64,000 bases of DNA from Parvicella sp964387945 (lineage in GTDB: Bacteria > Bacteroidota > Bacteroidia > Flavobacteriales_D > Parvicellaceae), in contig CAYLYX010000014.1 of assembly GCA_964387945.1 (NCBI GenBank), positions 25,376-89,375 of the forward strand. Reading direction: 5' to 3'. Below are positions 34,875 to 42,721 of the stretch, in pieces. The notes under the pieces were generated by a model that saw nothing but the letters and a program-made list of their open reading frames with translations, was not told where the DNA came from and did no database searches. Position numbers and translations under genes: made by a program. Numbering within the stretch: the stretch's first letter is position 1; every line of letters starts with the position of its first letter.

Positions 34875-35435
34875 TTAAGCTTCCTTCCACTTAATGTTGC
34901 AGCCTAGGCTAGGTTTCTGCTCAAAGTCCAGCGTTTTTCCAGCGATTAAATAATCCAACACTTTGCGCATGTCCTTTCCATTCACTGGCTGATCATTCCC
35001 CGGACGACTATCGTCTAACTGTCCTCGGTAAACACACACGTCATCAGCATCAAACACGCTAAAATCAGGTGTGCAAGCAGCATCGTAAGCTTTGGCTACG
35101 TCTTGTGATTCATCGTAAAGATAAGGGAACGGAAAATCACATTCCTCTGCCAATTCCTTCATCTTGTCGGGAGCATCGTCTGGATAATTTTCGGCATCAT
35201 TGGAACTGATCACAACAAAACCAATTCCTTTATCCATGTAATCTCTTCCCAATCGGATTAGTTCCTCTCTTACGTGAACTACAAAAGGACAGTGATTGCA
35301 GATGAACATAACGACCGTTGCTTTCTCTCCTTTCAGGTTTTGATAGGTGTAATTTTTTCCAGAAACGGTGTCTGGTAAATTGAATTCGGGGGCTTTAAAC
35401 CCCAATGGAATCTGTGTGGTAGGTGTTCTTGCCAT
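34875..35435 (-). CDS. Thioredoxin-fold protein, AhpC/TSA-like
   Basis: A 186-residue protein from ATG at 35435 (MARTPTTQIPLGFKAPEF). It has the family opening APEFNLPDTVSGK, the active-site motif CNHCPFVVHVREEL (CxxC with Asn-His), and LYDESQDVAKAYDAACTPDFSVF, which includes a conserved Cys-Thr-Pro before the cis-Pro loop. No signal peptide, so probably cytoplasmic. It is divergent from the M28 peptidase gene. Confidence 0.85.
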   Translation of the reverse strand: MARTPTTQIPLGFKAPEFNLPDTVSGKNYTYQNLKGEKATVVMFICNHCPFVVHVREELIRLGRDYMDKGIGFVVISSNDAENYPDDAPDKMKELAEECDFPFPYLYDESQDVAKAYDAACTPDFSVFDADDVCVYRGQLDDSRPGNDQPVNGKDMRKVLDYLIAGKTLDFEQKPSLGCNIKWKEA

Positions 35436-35478
35436 AGTAATACGTAATTTCTCGTACAGCAAAGGTGTCTAATTTTTG

Positions 35479-35486
35479 TATTTTTG
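35479..35486 (+). promoter_or_regulatory. -7 element almost touching the M28 peptidase start
   Basis: TATTTTTG with four bases before the ATG at 35491. The bases between read GAGG, which would look like a Shine-Dalgarno but have no spacing to the ATG. Confidence 0.45.
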
Positions 35487-35490
35487 GAGG

Positions 35491-36864
35491 ATGAATGCGC
35501 GTAAAATTTTCTTTTTTCTGATGCTACTGATGGTTTCCTTGAGTACCACAGCCAATCAGGAAGATTCTGCAGCCCTTGTTAGAATCCATGAGCATACGTT
35601 ACTCAAAGGTCAGAGCTACGATAATTTAGAAGAGCTTTGCAAACAGATCGGACATCGAATCACAGCCTCTCCTGCATCCTATGAAGCTATTGAATGGGGG
35701 AAAAAGAAACTGGAAGAACTAAAGCTAGACTCTGTTTGGTTGCAACCTATTACTGTACCACATTGGGTACGAGGTGATATAGAACGTCTAGATTTTAGCA
35801 ATAAGAACAAACCGATCCATGTTTCTCACTGCACGGCTTTGGGAGGGTCTGTTGGCACCAACGGCAAAGTCATTTCTGGGCAAGTGATCGAAGTAAAAGA
35901 CTGGGACGAATTGGATGGTTTATCTGAAAAGGAAATAAAAGGAAAAGTAGTGTTCTTTAACCAACCCATGAACCCAGCTTTGATCAACACGTTCAGAGCG
36001 TATGGAGGTTGTGCTGGTTATCGCATGTATGGTAGTATTAAAGCTGCTGAGAAAGGTGCTAGTGCTGTAATCATTCGTTCGCTTACGCTAAAAAATGATG
36101 AAAATCCACACACTGGAATGATGAAATATGTAGACAGCATTCCAAAAATTCCAGGAGTTGCGATTAGCTCTAAGGATGCCTACGAACTAAGCAACATGAT
36201 TAAGGATGATCCTGAAACTTCCGTAAAGCTAAAGTTAAGCTGCAAAATTCTACCCGATACGATTTCGTATAATGTGATTGGTGAGATTAGAGGAACCGAA
36301 AAGCCTGATGAAGTTATTCTCGTTGGTGGACATTTAGATTCTTGGGACATTGGAGAAGGCGCTCACGATGACGGAGCGGGGGTAGTGCAAAGTCTGGAAA
36401 CGATTCGCACCTTTCAGATGTTGCAAATCAAACCTAAGCATACCATTCGTTGCGTGCTATACATGAATGAAGAAAACGGCAATCGAGGAGGTAAGGGATA
36501 CGCTAAATATGTTCAGGAGTATCATGAAAATCACATCTTTGCCTTAGAAACCGATCGTGGCGGTTTTAGTCCAAGAGGTTTTAGCATTGATGGAACCTTG
36601 GAGCAAGTCGAATTCATCCAAACTTTTCAAGAATTATTTGAGCCTTATTGGATTCATCTGTTTGAAAAAGGATATGGTGGTGTTGATATAGGCCCACTAA
36701 AAGACGGAAAAGTCTGTTTGGTAGGACTTGTGCCAGATACGCAACGTTACTTTGACTTTCATCACGCGAAGAGTGATGTGTTTGAAAATGTAAACGAAAG
36801 AGAGCTAAAGCTTGGGGCTGCCGCCATTACCTCATTGATCTATCTGGTCGATAGACACTGGTAA
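35491..36864 (+). CDS. M28-family metallopeptidase, exported
   Basis: A 457-residue zinc aminopeptidase/carboxypeptidase of family M28. It starts with a signal peptide (MNARKIFFFLMLLMVSLSTTA), has a PA-type inserted domain (about 100-240), and the catalytic zinc motif: HLD in VGGHLDSWDIGEG, Asp in AHDDGAGV, Glu pair in MNEENGNRGG, Asp in ETDRGG and the C-terminal His in DFHHAKSD. All expected ligands are present. The ATG at 35491 is chosen over the upstream TTG (35476) because the -7 element lies between them. The 3' end overlaps gldD by 33 bases. Confidence 0.9.
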   Translation: MNARKIFFFLMLLMVSLSTTANQEDSAALVRIHEHTLLKGQSYDNLEELCKQIGHRITASPASYEAIEWGKKKLEELKLDSVWLQPITVPHWVRGDIERLDFSNKNKPIHVSHCTALGGSVGTNGKVISGQVIEVKDWDELDGLSEKEIKGKVVFFNQPMNPALINTFRAYGGCAGYRMYGSIKAAEKGASAVIIRSLTLKNDENPHTGMMKYVDSIPKIPGVAISSKDAYELSNMIKDDPETSVKLKLSCKILPDTISYNVIGEIRGTEKPDEVILVGGHLDSWDIGEGAHDDGAGVVQSLETIRTFQMLQIKPKHTIRCVLYMNEENGNRGGKGYAKYVQEYHENHIFALETDRGGFSPRGFSIDGTLEQVEFIQTFQELFEPYWIHLFEKGYGGVDIGPLKDGKVCLVGLVPDTQRYFDFHHAKSDVFENVNERELKLGAAAITSLIYLVDRHW

Positions 36865-37443
36865 CTTCCATTCCAGCGTGTTAATCAAATGCGCAATATC
36901 TTCTGCGATATAATCAGCACAAGGCTGAAGTGAATCGTAGTTGGGACGAGCTTCAAAGTACAGTTTACCTGCGAAATAGTGATTATTACTATCCGTTACG
37001 AAAAAAACGTGGTTAACTGCAACTTCCCCCATCAACTTGTACGAAACACCGTAGACATTCTTCTCTGGCAAATTAATATCCTCTACCTGAATCCCTGACG
37101 CCATGTTGTGATGTTCATAAACCACATCATCGGCTGTCTTCACCAATTTGTCAATGTTGCTATTCACTGGAAAATAGGTAAAATAAACTCCTGCTTTCAG
37201 TTCTGGATAGAGCAATGATTTGAAACACGTCTGTCCATTTTCAGCATTATCTACAATCAAGGCATTTTTTGGCGCTTCAAACGTATAAGGGCAGTTGGGA
37301 TCAGAATAAACCTCATACTCATGCTCGGGTAACTCAATTCTGAAATAACCATAAGGTTTTGGAATAGCCTTATCGTCCTCTACACAACCCGTTAATCCCA
37401 TCAGAAGTATTCCAACTCCAAAAATTATATTAATTGCTTTCAT
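36832..37443 (-). CDS. gldD: Gliding motility lipoprotein GldD
   Basis: A 203-residue lipoprotein (MKAINIIFGVGILLMGLTGC, Cys20) of the GldD family, required for gliding and T9SS function in Flavobacterium johnsoniae. The family signature PKPYGYFRIELPEHEY follows the signal; Cys in DPNCPYTFEAPKNA is also typical. It is two bases after gldE, and ssb-gldE-gldD form one leftward operon. Presence does not prove the cell glides. Confidence 0.93.
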   Translation of the reverse strand: MKAINIIFGVGILLMGLTGCVEDDKAIPKPYGYFRIELPEHEYEVYSDPNCPYTFEAPKNALIVDNAENGQTCFKSLLYPELKAGVYFTYFPVNSNIDKLVKTADDVVYEHHNMASGIQVEDINLPEKNVYGVSYKLMGEVAVNHVFFVTDSNNHYFAGKLYFEARPNYDSLQPCADYIAEDIAHLINTLEWKLPVSIDQIDQ

Positions 37444-37445
37444 CT

Positions 37446-38777
37446 CTATCCTTTAACCTCTAATTCTGGTAAAGTTACTTTTATCTGCTTGATTCTTCTC
37501 TTATCTGCAGCCTCTACCGTAAATACGATTTCCTCAAACACTACTTTCTCATTTTTCAATAAAATCTTTCCGGCCTGTTCTATACAAAACCCTGCAATCG
37601 TATCGGCTTCTCCCTTCTCCTCTTCAAATGGATCTCCGTTGATTCCAATGATCCGATACATGTCCATTAAAGGTGTTTTTCCTTCAAAGACATAGTTATG
37701 CTCATCTAGTTTACTGTAAACAACGTCTTCATCGTCAAACTCATCGGTAATATCCCCCACCACTTCTTCTAGGACATCTTCTAGCGTAACGACACCTGAA
37801 GCACCGCCATACTCATCCACTACTACTGCCATGTGATTTTTACTTTCTTGAAACTCAGAAAGAAGATCATCGAGCTTTTTGTTTTCTGGAATAAACTTGG
37901 CTGGACGCAATAATTCTTGCCATACCAAATCAGGGTCATCCAAGTGTTTCAACAAGTCTTTTACGTAAATGATTCCTTTTATCTCGTCAAACGTGTCTTC
38001 ATAAATGGGCAATCGAGAGAACTTAGCTTCCAAAATGCTCTGACGTAGTTCATCGTAGCTGATCGAGATGTCAAATGCCACTACATCCACTCGGGGTGTC
38101 ATGATTTGTTTGGCATCTGTATTTCCAAATTTAACAATCCCTTCCAAAATTCTTTTCTCATCTTCATCATCTCCCACATCTCTTGTAATCGTGAGCGCGT
38201 GTTCTAAGTGATCTACAGAGATAGAATCCGTTCTTTTCTTAATTCTTCTATCGATCAAGTTACTGGAAGAAACCAAAAGATAACTCAGCGGAGAAGAAAT
38301 TGCCTTGATTGCAAACAAAGCGCTGGACATAAACTTCGCTAATCCAACATTATACTTGGTGGCATAAACTTTTGGGATGACCTCTCCGAATAGCAATATG
38401 ATGAACGTGACCAGCACAGCCTGAATCAAAAAAGACATGGTTGGTGAAATGGCATCACTCACCCACTCATTAGTAATATAAGTGGATACTGCCACAATGG
38501 CTACGTTCACAAAGTTATTGGCTATCAAGATGCTCGCCAGGAGCTTTTTAGGTGTTTCTAAGAGTCGTAGTACTCGTTCGCCACTATTTGTTCCGCTCTT
38601 CTTTAGTTTGTCTTTGTCTGATGCACTCAGCGAAAAGTAAGCCACCTCCGAACCAGACATCAAGCCGGATAACAGCAGTAGGAAAACCATAATCCCGATG
38701 GCTATTCCAATTTGAAAAGAAAAAGGGTTGAAAATATTTAGTAACGCCCCGAAGGGCTCGATCTGGACAGTTTCCAA
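37446..38777 (-). CDS. gldE: Gliding motility-associated protein GldE (CNNM/CBS)
   Basis: A 443-residue membrane protein related to CorC/CNNM magnesium transporters. It has a DUF21 membrane domain (about 20-190, three to four spans including AYFSLSASDKDKL), a CBS pair (about 210-335, with IMTPRVDVVAFD and YGGASGVVTLEDVLEEVVGD), and a C-terminal CorC/HlyC domain. In Flavobacterium GldE works with GldD. It starts 23 bases after ssb. Confidence 0.92.
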   Translation of the reverse strand: METVQIEPFGALLNIFNPFSFQIGIAIGIMVFLLLLSGLMSGSEVAYFSLSASDKDKLKKSGTNSGERVLRLLETPKKLLASILIANNFVNVAIVAVSTYITNEWVSDAISPTMSFLIQAVLVTFIILLFGEVIPKVYATKYNVGLAKFMSSALFAIKAISSPLSYLLVSSSNLIDRRIKKRTDSISVDHLEHALTITRDVGDDEDEKRILEGIVKFGNTDAKQIMTPRVDVVAFDISISYDELRQSILEAKFSRLPIYEDTFDEIKGIIYVKDLLKHLDDPDLVWQELLRPAKFIPENKKLDDLLSEFQESKNHMAVVVDEYGGASGVVTLEDVLEEVVGDITDEFDDEDVVYSKLDEHNYVFEGKTPLMDMYRIIGINGDPFEEEKGEADTIAGFCIEQAGKILLKNEKVVFEEIVFTVEAADKRRIKQIKVTLPELEVKG

Positions 38778-38800
38778 ATTAATGCGTTTTAATTAAACCT

Positions 38801-39235
38801 TTAGAACGGTAAATCATCTTCTTCGGTTTCACCAGTAAACTCATTTACCTTGGTATCAGATGTTGATGGTGATGATTGTGGACTTCCTGAACCTCCTTCT
38901 GGTTTACCCATCATTACGAGGTTATCTCCAACAATCTCTGTGATGTATTTGGTAACACCTTCTTGATCTTGGTAACTTCTACTTCTGATTTTTCCTTCGA
39001 TGTACACTTTATCTCCCTTCTTCAAGTATTTCTCTGCAATTTCAGCCAACCCTCTCCACAACACAATGTTATGCCAATCGGTATTGGTCACCAACTCTCC
39101 AGAATTTCTATCCTTATACGATTCAGAAGTTGCCAACGAAAAATTTGAGACTACTGCTCCATTTTCCAGATGTCTTACCTCAGGATCTCTACCTAAATTC
39201 CCCACTAAAATTACTTTGTTTACACTTCTCGCCAT
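38801..39235 (-). CDS. ssb: Single-stranded DNA-binding protein
   Basis: SSB coats single-stranded DNA in replication and repair. The 144-residue protein has an N-terminal OB fold (NKVILVGNLGRDPEVRHL, WHNIVLWRGLAEIAEKYL), a Ser/Gly linker and an acidic tip ending DDLPF, the site that recruits partner proteins. A -7 element lies 20 bases upstream, inside the short gap after mutY. First gene of the ssb-gldE-gldD operon. Confidence 0.97.
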   Translation of the reverse strand: MARSVNKVILVGNLGRDPEVRHLENGAVVSNFSLATSESYKDRNSGELVTNTDWHNIVLWRGLAEIAEKYLKKGDKVYIEGKIRSRSYQDQEGVTKYITEIVGDNLVMMGKPEGGSGSPQSSPSTSDTKVNEFTGETEEDDLPF

Positions 39236-39255
39236 TCTTGTTATTTCTTATAAAT

Positions 39256-39263
39256 CAAAAGTA
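39256..39263 (-). promoter_or_regulatory. -7 element for ssb-gldE-gldD
   Basis: Minus-strand TACTTTTG, fitting TAnnTTTG, 20 bases before the ssb ATG and only about 11 bases after the mutY stop. Confidence 0.5.
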
Positions 39264-39274
39264 TTAAATTTTAT

Positions 39275-40300
39275 TCAATCCTTTAAATAATTACTGATCA
39301 ATTTGGGAAAGGCAAATTTTGTTATATCCTTCCGTCTAATCCATTGATAATTGCTAGATAGTGGAGTCACCTTATCTAACTTCACTCGATAAAAAGTGGT
39401 ATGCAAACGCTGGTGCGAAAGAATATGCTTTTTCTCGGCTATTTTTTCAACATTTAGATTAGTTGCTTTCAATAGGCTTTTCACGTTTTCAATCCCTTTA
39501 TTTTGCGCTGACTTTACCTCTACCAGCGGCAATTGAAAAAGTCCTTTCCAAATATCGTTTCCGCTGCGTTGCTCAATCACAAGCTGATCTTGGGTGCAAA
39601 TCTCAAAGTACTCAAAGAAACGATCCGTCACCTTAATTTTCTTCGACTTTATCGGTCGTTGTGTGATCGTTCCCTTTGCCAATCCTTCACACGATTTACT
39701 CAGTGGACAAATTTCACAATTGGGTGATTTGGGAGTGCACACCATTGCACCAAAATCCATGATCGCTTGGTTGTAGTCTCCAGGTGATGTTGCGACAATA
39801 AGCTCATCTGCCAATTGCTGAAAGTATCTTTTTCCTTTTCCTGTATCAATGGGTATCTCTACATCAAACAGTCTTGCTAGTACTCGATAAACATTACCAT
39901 CAACCACAGCCTTGGATTGACCAAAGGCTATAGAAGCGATAGCCGCTGCTGTATAATCTCCAACGCCTTTTAATTGTTTTAGTTCTTCAAAGGTCGCAGG
40001 GAATTTCCCATCAAAATCATCCATGACCTGATTGGCAGCAGCGTGCATATTTCTTGCTCTGGAATAATACCCTAAACCTTGCCATAAGTTTAGAATATAG
40101 TCTTGATCTGCAGCTGCAAACTCGGCAACTGTGGGTAACTTTTCGATAAATTTATTGAAATAAGGTAGGCCTTGCGCCACGCGTGTTTGTTGCATAATGA
40201 TTTCGGACAACCACACCTTATAAGGAGTAATTTCTTCCCTCCAGGGCAATGTTCTTCCCTCCTTTGAATACCACGAAAGCAGCGTCTCTCCTAAGTTCAT
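39275..40300 (-). CDS. mutY: A/G-specific adenine DNA glycosylase MutY
   Basis: MutY removes adenine mispaired with 8-oxoguanine. The 341-residue protein has the catalytic Glu in SEIIMQQTRVAQ, the helix-hairpin-helix LKGVGDYTAAAIAS with catalytic Asp in VVDGNVYRVLAR, the [4Fe-4S] cysteines CxxxxxxCxxCxxxxxC in CTPKSPNCEICPLSKSC, and a C-terminal NUDIX-like 8-oxoG recognition domain (LPLVEVKSA, HILSHQRLHTTFYRV). It converges on nothing; it is divergent from the HU gene. Confidence 0.97.
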   Translation of the reverse strand: MNLGETLLSWYSKEGRTLPWREEITPYKVWLSEIIMQQTRVAQGLPYFNKFIEKLPTVAEFAAADQDYILNLWQGLGYYSRARNMHAAANQVMDDFDGKFPATFEELKQLKGVGDYTAAAIASIAFGQSKAVVDGNVYRVLARLFDVEIPIDTGKGKRYFQQLADELIVATSPGDYNQAIMDFGAMVCTPKSPNCEICPLSKSCEGLAKGTITQRPIKSKKIKVTDRFFEYFEICTQDQLVIEQRSGNDIWKGLFQLPLVEVKSAQNKGIENVKSLLKATNLNVEKIAEKKHILSHQRLHTTFYRVKLDKVTPLSSNYQWIRRKDITKFAFPKLISNYLKD

Positions 40301-40367
40301 AGTTTACAAAGGTTTGCATTTTTTTGAAAAAATAAGAGTGATATTACCAAAATATAAAATATAAAAT

Positions 40368-40375
40368 TATCTTTG
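40368..40375 (+). promoter_or_regulatory. -7 element for the HU gene
   Basis: TATCTTTG, exact TAnnTTTG match, 50 bases before the HU ATG at 40426. Confidence 0.55.
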
Positions 40376-40425
40376 CACCCCTCTTTAAAAGAGTGATAAC
40401 CAAATTAATAAAACAGATTTTTAAG

Positions 40426-40716
40426 ATGACTAAAGCAGAGATTGTAAGTGAAATTTCCGACAAAACTGGAATTGAAAAAGTGGCGGTGATGGCTACTGTC
40501 GAGGCGTTTATGGATTCAATCATTAACGCAATGGAAAAAGGTAACAACGTTTACCTTAGAGGTTTTGGTTCTTTCGTAATTAAAGAAAGAGCTCAAAAAA
40601 CAGGAAGAAATATTTCAAAAAACACTACCATAATTATCCCTGCACATAATATTCCTGCATTTAAGCCTTCAAAATCATTCGTGGAGAGCATCAAGACGAA
40701 GGTTAAGGTGAAGTAA
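40426..40716 (+). CDS. HU/IHF-family DNA-binding protein
   Basis: A 96-residue nucleoid protein from ATG at 40426 (MTKAEIVSEISDKTGIEK). The core DNA-binding signature is present: NVYLRGFGSFVIKERAQKTGRN, with the beta-arm containing the Asn-Ile-Pro-Ala-like AHNIPAFKPSKSF. It binds and bends DNA as a dimer. It is followed by a tiny basic-protein gene and rng; the grouping appears in other Bacteroidota, from memory. Confidence 0.93.
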   Translation: MTKAEIVSEISDKTGIEKVAVMATVEAFMDSIINAMEKGNNVYLRGFGSFVIKERAQKTGRNISKNTTIIIPAHNIPAFKPSKSFVESIKTKVKVK

Positions 40717-40760
40717 GCAGCAAAAAATTGATAGTATTAACTTTTTAAAATATTCAAATT

Positions 40761-40853
40761 ATGCCAAGCGGTAAAAAGAGAAAAAGACATAAGATAGCTA
40801 CGCACAAGCGTAAAAAGAGATTGAGAAAAAATCGTCACAAGAAGAAGAAATAA
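40761..40853 (+). CDS. Very small basic protein (30 aa), ribosomal bS22/mS38-like
   Basis: The ATG at 40761 encodes 30 residues, of which about 20 are Lys, Arg or His (MPSGKKRKRHKIATHKRKKR then LRKNRHKKKK). This pattern matches short proteins annotated AURKAIP1/COX24 domain-containing, related to mitochondrial mS38 and actinobacterial bS22, which sit on the small ribosomal subunit. The ribosomal role is inferred from composition and family resemblance. It lies between HU and rng, 44 bases after HU. Confidence 0.8.
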   Translation: MPSGKKRKRHKIATHKRKKRLRKNRHKKKK

Positions 40854-41017
40854 TTAGCATTGTTTATCAATGTATTTTTACTCACTAAAGGAAATGAAAG
40901 GAATTTTGTTTCCTTTGTGTGTTTAAACACGTTTGGTCATCATTAGAACGAATTTCGTTCTGGTAGAACACCAATCCTGTAGTTGAATTCAGCAATTATT
41001 AACTAAAAACTTCTTCT

Positions 41018-42568
41018 GTGAACCATGAATTAATCATCAATTCATCATCAACAGAAGTTACAATAGCCTTATTACGTGACAAGAAACTAATCGAACTTCA
41101 TAAAGATAAACACGATACAAGTTTCAATGTTGGTGATATATATCTGGGGAAAATCAGGAAGATTGTTCCCAGTCTCAATGCTGCGTTCGTAGATGTAGGG
41201 TACGAAAAGGATGCTTTTTTGCATTATTTGGATTTAGGTCCACAGTTCAGGTCTCAAAACAAATACGTTCAGGGAATCCTCAAAGGAAAGCAGCAAAGCT
41301 CTAATATTTCTCGTCTCAGACTAGAAAAGGACATCAATAAAGATGGAAAAATTAAGGAATTACTTTCCTCCAAGCAGCAAATAGCTGTTCAGGTAGCTAA
41401 AGAACCTATTTCAAGTAAAGGGCCTCGCTTAAGTGCGGAGCTGACCTTAGCTGGTAGATATATCGTTCTCGTTCCTTTTACGGATAAGATTTCGGTCTCT
41501 CAAAAGATTAAATCTCAGGAAGAAAAGGAGCGTTTGAAAAAGCTTATTGCAAGTATAAAACCTAAGAATTTTGGGGTGATCATTCGAACTGTTGCTGAGA
41601 ATAAAAAAGTAGCAGATTTAGATCAGGACTTGCGCAACCTTGTCGAAAAATGGGACAAGTTGTACAATGGTTTGAAGAATGCACAACCTCCGAAACGAGC
41701 GTTGGGAGAGTTAAACCGTGCTTCTACGGTATTAAGAGATCTGCTTTCGGCTAGTTTTTCTAACATCCATGTGGATGACCCAAAGCTTTTTGAAGAGATT
41801 AGAGCTTATGTTCAACGAATAGCTCCTAAAAAGGAAGCAATCGTTAAACTATACAAAGGCAAAAACGATATTTTCGAGCACTTTGGCATCAACAAGCAAA
41901 TTAAGGCTTCTTTTGGGAAGAAAGTAATGCTACCAAGCGGAGCTTATCTCATCATAGAACATACCGAAGCGATGCACGTTATTGATGTGAACAGTGGTAA
42001 CCGAAAAGCATCTGAACAAAACCAAGAGCAAAACGCCATAGAAACGAACCTGGAAGTGGCTGAAGAAATTGCTAGAATCCTTCGATTAAGAGATATGGGA
42101 GGCATCATTGCAATCGACTTCATCGACATGCACCAGCGCGAGAACAATAAAAAGCTTTACGATAAACTGAAAGAACACATGAGCGATGATCGTGCTAAGC
42201 ACAATATCATCCCTCCAACAAAGTTTGGTGTTGTAGAGTTAACTCGTCAGCGGGTGCGTCCAGAAACAGATATTAAGACGGCTGAGGTATGTCCTACCTG
42301 CAACGGTACAGGAGAAATTACCGCCTCTATCCTACTGATCGATGAAATTGAGAATAACGTAAGGTACCTAGTAGAACAAGTAGGTCAAAAGAACATTACG
42401 CTATTGGTACACCCATTTGTAGAAGCTTACATCAAGAAAGGAATCAAGAGCATTCAGCGTGGATGGTTCGTTAAGTTCAAAAAGTGGATAGCGGTAAAAG
42501 GTGTTACTTCACTCCCGTTCTTGACTTACAAATTTGTGGATGCTGAAAACGAAGAGATTGAACTGTAA
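41018..42568 (+). CDS. rng: Ribonuclease E/G family endoribonuclease
   Basis: A 516-residue single-strand-specific endoribonuclease that processes rRNA and mRNA. An N-terminal S1 domain (GDIYLGKIRKIVPSLNAAFV, about 40-100) precedes the catalytic core with metal-binding acids in HVIDVNSGNRK and IIAIDFIDMHQRENN, and a Zn-link CPTCNGTGEI (about 426-435). Start is GTG at 41018, the only start that keeps the conserved NHELIINSSSTEVTIALL. It lacks the long C-terminal scaffold of E. coli RNase E, so is closer to RNase G. A terminator follows. Confidence 0.95.
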   Translation: MNHELIINSSSTEVTIALLRDKKLIELHKDKHDTSFNVGDIYLGKIRKIVPSLNAAFVDVGYEKDAFLHYLDLGPQFRSQNKYVQGILKGKQQSSNISRLRLEKDINKDGKIKELLSSKQQIAVQVAKEPISSKGPRLSAELTLAGRYIVLVPFTDKISVSQKIKSQEEKERLKKLIASIKPKNFGVIIRTVAENKKVADLDQDLRNLVEKWDKLYNGLKNAQPPKRALGELNRASTVLRDLLSASFSNIHVDDPKLFEEIRAYVQRIAPKKEAIVKLYKGKNDIFEHFGINKQIKASFGKKVMLPSGAYLIIEHTEAMHVIDVNSGNRKASEQNQEQNAIETNLEVAEEIARILRLRDMGGIIAIDFIDMHQRENNKKLYDKLKEHMSDDRAKHNIIPPTKFGVVELTRQRVRPETDIKTAEVCPTCNGTGEITASILLIDEIENNVRYLVEQVGQKNITLLVHPFVEAYIKKGIKSIQRGWFVKFKKWIAVKGVTSLPFLTYKFVDAENEEIEL

Positions 42569-42590
42569 GTTCATAAAAAACATTTAGATA

Positions 42591-42618
42591 AAAGGAGTTC
42601 TTAAGAGCTCCTTTTTTT
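42591..42618 (+). terminator. Terminator after rng
   Basis: AAAGGAG pairs with CTCCTTT around a ten-base loop that can itself pair, followed by a seven-base T-run. Confidence 0.8.
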
Positions 42619-42663
42619 GTTTTCCTATTTTTTCAAGTACATCTTCTGTAAAATAATGGACAG

Positions 42664-42700
42664 AAAAAAAGCCTGACTCAGAGTTCTGAGTCAGGCTTTT
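42664..42700. terminator. Bidirectional terminator between rng and the secreted protein gene
   Basis: A 16-bp perfect stem (AAAAGCCTGACTCAGA with its complement) and a two-base loop, with A-run on one side and T-run on the other. It serves the leftward gene at 42722 and backs up the rng terminator. Confidence 0.85.
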
Positions 42701-42721
42701 GAAGTATTACTTACGTTCTAA

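Noticed and set aside
35487..35490. GAGG before the M28 ATG as a Shine-Dalgarno
   Set aside because: There is no spacing to the ATG, and the bases are immediately after the -7 element; other genes in the window show no such signal.
40947..40961. GAACGAATTTCGTTC palindrome before rng as an operator
   Set aside because: Single copy with no known regulator site to match; it could be chance in A/T-rich sequence.
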